From the NCBI GenBank assembly GCA_003427395.1, contig BFEA01000275.1, positions 1,736,441 to 1,761,706 of the forward strand: DNA of 25,266 nucleotides, read 5' to 3'. This stretch comes from Chara braunii. Its lineage: Eukaryota > Streptophyta > Charophyceae > Charales > Characeae. Position numbers and translations under genes: made by a program. Below the pieces are notes generated by a model. The model was not told where the DNA came from. It did no database searches and worked only from the letters and a program-made list of their open reading frames with translations. Of this stretch, positions 18,247 to 25,266 are shown piece after piece (within the stretch, counting starts at the first letter, position 1; each line of letters opens with the position of its first letter).

Positions 18247-18660
18247 AGGAATCACAAAAAAGTATGGCATCTTTCGCGAAGAGACAGATAGAGAACAAGG
18301 GGGAAGAACGTTAGCAAAAAAAGAAAGCAAAGGAAAGAAAGAAGAAAGTTGAAGAAGACAAAACACCAAAGGAAGAAATGAATAAATTGGTACTATAGCA
18401 GAAAAAGGAAAATGATATGAAGGACGCGAAGAAAAATCAAGAGTTTGAGAATAAATTAGCAACACAGAGGGAGACAATGACATAACAGTTCGAAAAGTTG
18501 TTAGAGAATCATATGAAGAGAGTTATGGCTACGGAGAGAATCGCCAAAAGCCAAAGCAAGATAGACCTCCCATCACCTCCAACACTGTACTCAGAAGACG
18601 AAGACGATATGTAGGAGGAAAGACTGGAAAAACGAAAGTGACAGTCTTGTTAAACATCAA
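18240..18660 (+). pseudogene. charged coiled-coil region of the retroelement ORF, broken
   Basis: A frame one base off from the knuckle frame, opening ELEESQKSMASFAKRQIENK, continues as Lys/Glu-rich heptad-like sequence. It includes QFEKLLENHMKRVMATERIA and SKIDLPSPPTLYSEDEDDM. It is interrupted by at least five stops, several beside Gln or Glu codons. The composition suggests a long coiled coil for oligomerisation between the knuckle and the RT. This is visible composition; the role is inference. Confidence 0.55.
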
Positions 18661-19911
18661 GAGAAATAGCAAGTCCATCAGGAAGGGGGAGAACCGACAA
18701 TGATAAACATCGAACCAAAGGTTAAGACTATGGAGGAATGCACGGAAGGGGGAGAAAGAATGATTCGAGGAGGGAGAAGTATATACCGAAAAGAAGCATT
18801 GGGGCTCCATACCAAATATTCAGCTCTATGGGAGGGAGCTTCAGTGAACGTGGATAGTAAAACGGAAGCGGGGTTAAAAAAAACATATAAGAATATTCCT
18901 TAAGAAGAAAAACGTTGCAACTATCCAGGAAATGTGTAGAGAGTCGGGTGTGATCTATGGAGGGCAGCCAAAAACAGTTGAAGAGTTGTGAATTTCTAGA
19001 AGAAGCAGCGAACATATAGACAAATCAGCACCGTAATTAAAGAAGCTCTTGCAAGCGCGACAAGATCACCACAGTCACCAATAGAACAAAGCAACCACCG
19101 GGATCTGTCTGAAGATTGACAACTGGAATGATCTGTGCTACTACCTTAGTATTCACCAGCAATTAGCCAACATTAATACAGCGGGGGCAAAAAACCTTAA
19201 AATTCAGCTTGAACGAATTTTGAGAATTTGTATCGTCATCCTAGTGAACAAAGGGGAGATTAGTTGGGGAAGTAAATTCCCTAATTATTGGTTGCATCTC
19301 ACAGGAACTCGAATTTGTATAGCTGGTTGCGCAACTAGGGCTATAATAATTATGTAGCACTCCCAACCGCATTTATACAAGCCCAAGATCTACCTTACCT
19401 GGAGAAAGTATTAATTAAGGGATGATCACCCTCTCTGCATTTCACCTGTCAGAATCGTGCCCGAAGAAAGGCAAATTTAAAAGGTAGGAAAAAGCGAAAA
19501 AAAATCAGACGATCCAGCTTCCCTTATGAAAAACCTCTAATCTTTAGGACAGGTGATTTCGAATCCATAAACCTAGCTAGCATCTATAGAAAAGCTTCGG
19601 AATGAAATAAAACTATTAAATCTCTGGGAGGTAAACTTTGTGTCTCATAATGGAAGTTAATATATAGGGAAATTGACATGTGTAATCTCACTATCGATAA
19701 TGTCAAGTTCCCACAATCGGAAGCTCAATGACTAGTTTTAAAAGGAAGAAGAGTTTACTCTCCATTAACTCAAAGGAGAGATACTCTTCAGTCAAAGAAA
19801 AGAACTAAAGGGACAACTATCACAAGCTCCCAAAAATCTCTTGACTAAGAAAAAACTTTACAGATCATCCATATAAAAGTTTCTCGAGCTTTTCATAGTC
19901 ACTGACCTCTT
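18661..19911 (+). pseudogene. heavily degraded interior of the retroelement
   Basis: No continuous frame survives. Short islands read as basic, retroelement-like sequence, but I cannot name a domain. Open frames on the minus strand, such as 18728-19015, are antisense shadows. Confidence 0.5.
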
Positions 19912-21441
19912 TTGAAAGTCGTTTGTCGTAGCAAGTTGAAGGATATTATGAGAGGAGTAGTATGGAAGAAACTTGGGTTTAATATGAGAATGAAACATTC
20001 TGTATTCATTACCTATGATGATGGATTGCGAAAAAAAAGGATCATGAGAGTCGTGACAAATGACCATTCGAATCACCTTCCTCTTACTGAAGTCGCCTTC
20101 ATGTGTATGAAGCTCAAGAGTATATGGCATGAGAACTAGTCAGTCATTGAGACTCTTCATAACCACTAAATTGTTGTTAAAAAACTGGTGGGAATATGCA
20201 ATTGCGCGGACTTTAACCTACTGAAAAAGGAAGGACGTGTGTTGTGCAGGGTAAGTAGAAGAAATAAATCGGTTTTTCAGAAATGATAGGAATATCACGT
20301 ACCCCGATCATAAGGGTAGGAAAAAGAGGATACTGAGGAAAATAAACGATGTGCTTACCAAAATGAGAGTAAACGTTTCATTTATAATGGACGATGTATT
20401 AATTTGTCTAAAACCAGCGTCAGGTAGTGGTAACTGGAAGGAAAGCTCAATAAAGTTTTTGAAAGGGTTTAGCCTCCATTTCGTGTTAACCACGGTTGAT
20501 AAAACCCAGCCGAAACAGTAATTATGTATCCAGATACGTACGCAAAGAGGGTGAAGAATTTTTTTTTGGGGAATCGGTAGTTTCACAACAGAATGGAGAT
20601 CGGAAGCGGAATCTATGGAAAAATGTGAGAGAAATTATAAAGTCGCAGGGCTATCAAACCTGAGAAAAAGGGGATGGAGCTAGGAAGTTTGTACATAATT
20701 ATTAAAAACAAGGATGTATCTAAGTTTTGTCCGATCAACCCCACTCGTTGAGTGAGCACTCAACCATCTTCTATTCATACTTCCTAGAAACATGCACTTT
20801 AACTTGAAATCGACAAACCTTATATTGAGGAAAGTTGTGGAAGTAAAACCTTGTTAGAAAGAAAGAAGGATGATTATCTACTGAGTGTTTCATTCGACAT
20901 GGAATAAATATTCAACCGATTATCCCATTACTCAGTTATGAGGACAGTTGATTAGATTATCCAACACTATCAAGGGACAGGAAAGGATAAACTTGCAGTG
21001 AAAAAGAGGGTTGAAGGAGTGTCATTCTCATTGAGAAATGAACACGAAAATTGGATAATCTTTAATTTCAACGAAATCCGATGTTTGAACTACGAGCTGA
21101 AGAATACCTACGTGGTTGCAACGAATAAACTAATTAAACAAAAAACAAATATTCCGTTAGGGAAGAGTACTAGTCCAACCATGAATTTCATTATTTGCTC
21201 TTTCAACGAATACAGTTTTTTGTTTAGTCTGGGTAACGACAAAAAGTTGGTCAAAGGGACACGTCTGATGGATGACGTGTTGATCTCCGGTTGGAGTAAC
21301 AACAGGAAAAATAATGAAAAGGAAAAAAAAATAGTTCAAATGTTCACCTCTGTCTACAATAAAGTACTGTTGATGGAAATAACAGATGACGGTAAAGGTG
21401 GATGAGACTTTCTGGGAACCAAGATGAGCGTGGAAGGAGGG
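19912..21441 (+). pseudogene. reverse transcriptase with MDD motif, broken
   Basis: Frame 1 at 19912-20139, a frame-2 island at 20255-20518 (includes FFRNDRNITYPDHKGRKK), frame 1 again from 20524 (MYPDTYAKRVKNFF), a frame-2 island at about 20756-20850 (RNMHFNLKSTN) and frame 1 from about 20800 to 21405 read as one protein with compensating frameshifts. RT motif A-like sequence is SFDMEXIFNRLSHYSVM (X is a stop at the end of FDME). Motif B-like is IPLGKSTSPTMNFI. The catalytic box is GTRLMDDVLISG near 21260-21295. After TGA at 21403-21405, DFLGTKMSVEGGRKM continues in frame. The motifs do not match Ty3 or copia RT and fit non-LTR or Penelope-like RT better, which is inference. Not functional. 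Confidence 0.78.
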
Positions 21442-22434
21442 AGAAAAATGAGAACCTAGTTAGTCCACATAAAATTTCGGGAAGTTTGAGAAAAGAAGGA
21501 TCTAACTTATAGAACGAGCAAACATTTCGATACGTGCACGACAATTTTACAAAAGAAGGTCGTTATCACATGCTATATCAGCAGGATCTACCAGATGCCG
21601 TCCTAGTTTAAATTAGTGGGGTTAGGCTTGTTAATGCTTCAAAAACTGCTTAAACTACAGACATACCCAAATAAATATTTTAGTGACTGCCTTCGGAAAT
21701 TCATTCGAAAATAAGTATTGTCATGGAGTGGATCGGGAAAGCAATATTGTCGATGGTCAAAAATAAAAAATATTGGTAACATACGTAGTTAAAATTTTCA
21801 AAATGTAAAAGGGGAATATGAAAAATATGCATACTGACTGGAAATGTATTGAAGTAAAGCAACCGACAAGAGTTTCAGAAGTCTTAAAAATTTCATATTT
21901 ACAGGCGAACACAGAGAAAATAAAAAAGACTCTTACTTCGAACAAATTTTATGACGGAAATTTTTGTCGTTACTCAGAGTCATTGAGAATTTCGAAGGAT
22001 TTTATCATATTGTATCAGATCTCTTATACTTTTGACGGAGAAAAGAATATTTTTTGACGTATATCAGAGTCATTTTTGTTTTTGCCTACATTTCGATTTA
22101 ACACATAATTCTTTGGAACTCTTACAGATCTTTGATGGATATACTTTGTCCTTAATCGGAAGCGGTTATGATTTACGATGAACTTCAGTGATATAGTACC
22201 TCAGAGAAACAAACGATGAGAGATATTTATGAGATAAATTTTAAATAGTTGATATCAGAAGGGAGTAAAAGTGTGGATTCTTAAAAGGTTTACTACCTCA
22301 TCCTTACCTTACATTCAAAGTTGTTGTACTCTTCTGACGAGGTTGAAAACTGGTTCCGACCGAAACTAGTAGAGGTAAGTCAGTCTATCATCGCCCGAAA
22401 GGTCGGGGGTCGAACACCATAGTGGGGCTATGGT
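21442..22434 (+). repeat. 3' terminal direct repeat of the retroelement
   Basis: The match to 16941-17947 starts at TGAGAACCTAGTTAGTCCACAT, immediately after recognisable RT sequence. The first ~270 bases still suggest RT C-terminal coding (for example YPNKYFSDCLRKFIRK, with frame breaks). It includes a 79-codon frame at 21818-22057 with no known motif. It ends in the hairpin CCATAG/CTATGG at 22418-22434, after which sequence unrelated to the element begins. In the 5' copy the same point leads straight into the gag-like ORF. Confidence 0.85.
22303..22379 (+). ncRNA. hammerhead-like three-way junction, 3' repeat copy
   Basis: CTGACGA (22334-22340) matches hammerhead CUGANGA exactly, and GAAA is at 22362-22365. 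Helix II is GGTTG (22341-22345) with CGACC (22357-22361). Helix I is AAG (22318-22320) with CTT (22331-22333), a compensatory change from GAG/CTC in the 5' copy. The outer helix pairs CTTACCTTAC (22303-22312) with GTAGAGGTAAG (22369-22379), ten pairs and one bulged G. The junction strand between helix III and helix I does not show a clean canonical GUC-like cleavage triplet, so activity is unproven. Confidence 0.5.
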
Positions 22435-23794
22435 TATTAATACTCTTCTTGTGTTTCTTCTTCCATTTTCTGAAGAGAAAATTATGAGTTCAATATATTA
22501 AGCGTGTATGCTTTGCATCGTCCATATGTTCACGTTATGGATTATTTCGACGCACGTTGTCGTCAACCTCGCTCTCATTCCAATCAACAAAAAAAAAACG
22601 ATTGAATTATTGCATGATTGTATGGTAACCATTGAAGATTGCACAATAATTGAAATTTTATATATTATATATTCACATATACATCATAATGTACATATGT
22701 ATTGTCATGTATATTTATAAATATATAAATGTAAACGATTTGATAAAAAAAAAAAAAAACGTCATCAATGTTGTTGTTTATAATAATAGTTTTTGCATTT
22801 TACATCAACATTATGTTATATCATCAACTTCACAAATAATATTTGTTGCAAAGTGAGTTCGAAATGAAGAGTCGTTTGTTTTCAATTCGCACTGTTGTAC
22901 TCGCATGTTTCAAACGTTTTGTCGCCCTATAGCTCATTTTTATTCCTTCTTCATATGTTGTTCACTTTTACTAATTCTGGCATTGATATATCATTTTGAT
23001 GCTTTGTTTGTTTAATTTATTTTTGACATCTCATGTATAGCGAGAGATCATCCTACGTGGTACATTGTTTTATTAGCCTTGTTTTATTAGCCATGTTTTA
23101 GTGTTTCGATGACTGAAGATTTCTTGCATAAATTCTTGTGGTGATGCTCTCACACCCCTGCCGTGAAGGCGACCGGTAAACTTGGATTCTCGACATATGC
23201 ATCGTACTTAGTGAGGTAATGCATTTAATGATTTTTATGTCAGATGTTTGATATCACTCCATGTGAGTAATTGATCCGACCGGATAAGGATTCGTGGAGG
23301 GCGACAAGTTGGTCAGTAGAGGGATTCATATAATTTTATCAAGATGTGCAAACATTTTATCATTTTTTTCCTTAGTTTATTCTTTTTTCCATTGTCAACC
23401 AGAAGTATTGAAGCAGTCATGTGTTAATCGATTTTGCATATAATCTTCAACTTAATTGAAAGTCGGATCATTATAAATTTTGGTCAACTTTCAATCTATA
23501 TACAATAATAATAATCCCGAGTTTTATCTGGTTGAACACAAAAGTCTAAAATCTTCTGGACTTAAAAACAAATCACAGTTTATAGACCTTGGCAAACTAA
23601 GTTGAAGGTGTGAGTTTACACATCTTTCATTGATCCTTAACAGCCTTACATCGACCTTTAGAAAACATACCTATACTGTCTATACATACCTAGTTAGCGA
23701 TGTAAAACTTCGTGGAACGGTGACTATTATTATCCTGAGAGACAAAAAAACTTATAAATACTAATATCCGGTAATATCTCTGTCATTCTCTGGC
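22435..23794. other. AT-rich region, no gene supported
   Basis: Two short plus frames (22508-22720, 22650-22856) are low-complexity. A more GC-balanced island lies at about 23140-23340 and could be a small repeat. Poly-A at about 22746-22759. Confidence 0.5.
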
Positions 23795-24244
23795 ATGTTA
23801 TTTTTTATAAAAATTATATCATTACGTCTATTACATAACACTCTTCATAGAGTGCATATTGGGCAAACTCCAAACTTTATGTTTGCACGGGCATCCATCC
23901 TCCGTCTCCCGAATGTTCCCAATTGCTTCATCTGTCCATTATCTTTTGGACGGTATTTCAAGACATCAATTACAATTAAACAGAATGAAACTGAGGAGAT
24001 TACTATTGCCCCTATCACCCCGCTATGCAACTTTAAGGATAAGCTGTATAAGTCTAAAGATATCACGTGCAGGGATGTTATTCATATGGTACAAACAAAA
24101 CCAAAATGTCCAAAATTGTCATCCATTTCTGTTCCGTTCCTTGTTAGTCATAAAAAGGAGATGTTTATCGTCCCTTACGAAATTCATAACGATACACCAT
24201 ACAATGTTATCATTGTTACCTTCCATCTATACCTCCTCTACTAG
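23795..24244 (+). CDS. unrecognised 149-residue ORF
   Basis: The longest uninterrupted frame in the AT-rich part, and longer than expected by chance there. Its composition looks protein-like: cysteines are spaced through the middle, with segments such as FARASILRLPNVPNCFICPL, SITIKQNETEEITIAPITPL and SVPFLVSHKKEMFIVPYEIH that suggest a beta-rich fold. The first ~15 residues are hydrophobic. I cannot assign a family. An overlapping plus frame at 23859-24272 is less protein-like. The start may be internal, because no promoter or upstream exon is recognisable. It could be an exon, a decayed mobile-element or virus-like gene, or chance. Confidence 0.35.
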   Translation: MLFFIKIISLRLLHNTLHRVHIGQTPNFMFARASILRLPNVPNCFICPLSFGRYFKTSITIKQNETEEITIAPITPLCNFKDKLYKSKDITCRDVIHMVQTKPKCPKLSSISVPFLVSHKKEMFIVPYEIHNDTPYNVIIVTFHLYLLY

Positions 24245-25150
24245 TTTACTTTTTGCCACAAGGTCGCTGTGAATGAACGACCTCAATGTTATTCTCGAAT
24301 CACCCCACCAGGGCCACCACATCATTATGTACACTCCTCTCAGCCAATCCCCTTTTGATGATCACTATCTTGCCAAATAGTAATCCTGCCTATACACTTT
24401 TTCATATCAGGTACTCGCGGTTGTTACAGTCTTTTCATGAGAAATGAACGTGGGGCTACAGACCAATGCTAATATGGTGCATTCGTGTCAATGATTGACT
24501 TCACCCCTACCTGAGAATGTCAAACTTGCTATTCCATAAGATGCGTCAAGAGGAGGAGATTACTGCCCCCCGCGTTCTATGTGTAAATAGGGTCAACATT
24601 CTTGACACAATTTTTAATACATTGCGCTCATTGTTAATTGCTTTAAGCTTCGTTCACTTTTTTTGCTAATATCACCAGTGCAGATGTCTTCTGCCAGGGG
24701 TTCGTTTATGTGGCGAGTTTCGTGTGACAACTAAAGAAAGAGCCACGTCCAACAGTATGTGAGTTTGACATGTTTTCACTGCCACAGGAGTTGCCCACAA
24801 TCGCAGGTTATACACTTCTTCCTTCCATAGAATTTGTGTTTCTTTCAACTCTTTCATTGTTTGCCAAGTTGCGATACAACTATACTTCATCCTGGAAATG
24901 CAATTGTAGAAAGAGTTGTCGCCATAACACGTTCTTCCAATTTCTCATATCTGAAGATGATGTCTCTCTCTCCACTTTTTTTTTCCCGTCACCATGTTGC
25001 TTCCCTTATGCAATGTTTGTCCCTGTCTTTGTTCTATCTTGTTTCATTTTCGTCATCATGGTGTTCCGCTTCCTCTTTTTGTTATTCAGTCACCTCTCAG
25101 AAAACATGTCATTACCTCCTACCATTCTCGTTGTGACACCAGTGCTGTCT
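24245..25150. other. no gene supported
   Basis: Short frames on both strands lack motifs. From about 24950 to 25130 the plus strand is strongly pyrimidine-rich (TTTCTTCC-like), which explains a Ser/Phe-rich open frame at 24834-25136. Confidence 0.45.
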
Positions 25151-25156
25151 CCGTTA

Positions 25157-25217
25157 CACACACATACACATTGTTACACAATTTGTGTGTGTGTGTGTGC
25201 GCGCGTATGCGTGCGTC

Positions 25218-25266
<49 letters not shown>
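25157..25266. repeat. (CA)n/(GT)n microsatellite with CG interruptions, to window end
   Basis: A short CA run at 25157-25170 precedes GT alternation from 25184 to 25266. The GT tract is broken by GCGCGCGTATGCGTGCGTCACTC-like sequence at about 25199-25221. The alternating purine-pyrimidine character favours Z-DNA. CA followed by GT could also fold back. Confidence 0.92.

Larger units (their letters stand above)
16941..22434 (+). mobile_element. decayed retroelement with ~1-kb terminal direct repeats, Penelope-like architecture
   Basis: Two direct repeats of about 1 kb (16941-17947 and 21442-22434) flank roughly 3.5 kb that encodes, in broken frames, a Gly/Asn-rich CCHC region, a coiled-coil region and a reverse transcriptase. 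The 3' repeat begins inside what still reads as the C-terminal part of the RT frame. The 5' repeat is therefore the tail of a 5'-truncated copy joined head-to-tail to a fuller unit of about 4.5 kb (17948-22434). Penelope-like elements are known for such partial tandem copies (pseudo-LTRs), and many carry hammerhead ribozymes in them. No GIY-YIG endonuclease was seen, so the class is inferred. Similar proteins are, from memory, common in Chara. Confidence 0.75.

Noticed and set aside
17834-19015. Minus-strand ORFs rich in Ser, Leu and Phe
   Set aside because: They are antisense to the Lys/Glu-rich coiled-coil and zinc-knuckle frames of the second retroelement.
16941-22434. Reading the terminal repeats as ordinary LTRs
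   Set aside because: No TG/CA termini, no PBS or polypurine tract beside them, and the 3' repeat overlaps RT-like coding sequence.

Overview
The window looks like repeat-rich nuclear DNA of a plant-lineage eukaryote. I see no host gene I can name, no operon logic, no rRNA and no tRNA gene. Nearly everything recognisable is transposon debris, satellite-like arrays or microsatellite. The Ty3/gypsy gag-pol reading frames closely resemble, from memory, proteins abundant in charophyte green algae such as Chara; this was not checked. The tRNA-Asp primer site also fits plant Ty3 elements. Base composition is a mosaic: GC-rich at about 0.5-7.5 kb and 10.9-13.4 kb, AT-rich at about 14-24 kb.

Layout. 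(1) 1-635: poly-A edge, a degenerate ~46-bp repeat, then unassigned DNA. (2) 636-~7.8 kb, minus strand: a decayed Ty3/gypsy LTR retrotransposon. Reading from high to low coordinates it has a candidate 5' LTR, a 17-nt primer-binding site, gag with a CCHC knuckle, protease, reverse transcriptase, RNase H and the first part of integrase, where homology stops near 636. (3) 8.3-9.8 kb: two adjacent tandem arrays. One has ~123-bp units; the other has eight copies of a hairpin with constant CATT/AATG and loop but stems that vary while still pairing. (4) 10.4-13.5 kb: GC-rich unassigned DNA with many strong hairpins, a 180-bp-spaced duplication and A-rich patches. (5) 13.9-15.1 kb: TA microsatellites around two inverted 242-bp elements with 12-nt terminal inverted repeats. 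(6) 16.94-22.43 kb, plus strand: a badly decayed retroelement with terminal direct repeats of about 1 kb, a Gly/Asn-rich CCHC region, a coiled-coil region and a reverse transcriptase with an MDD motif. The direct repeat appears to include the 3' end of the RT frame, so the arrangement is a 5'-truncated copy head-to-tail with a fuller copy, as in Penelope-like elements. Both repeats carry a hammerhead-like three-way junction. (7) 22.4-25.3 kb: AT-rich DNA with one unexplained 149-codon ORF and a terminal GT microsatellite.

No element here looks autonomous: every recognisable protein frame is broken by stops or frameshifts. The observations most worth testing are the covarying hairpin array (9139-9823), the hammerhead-like motif in the terminal repeats of the second element, and that element's tandem architecture.
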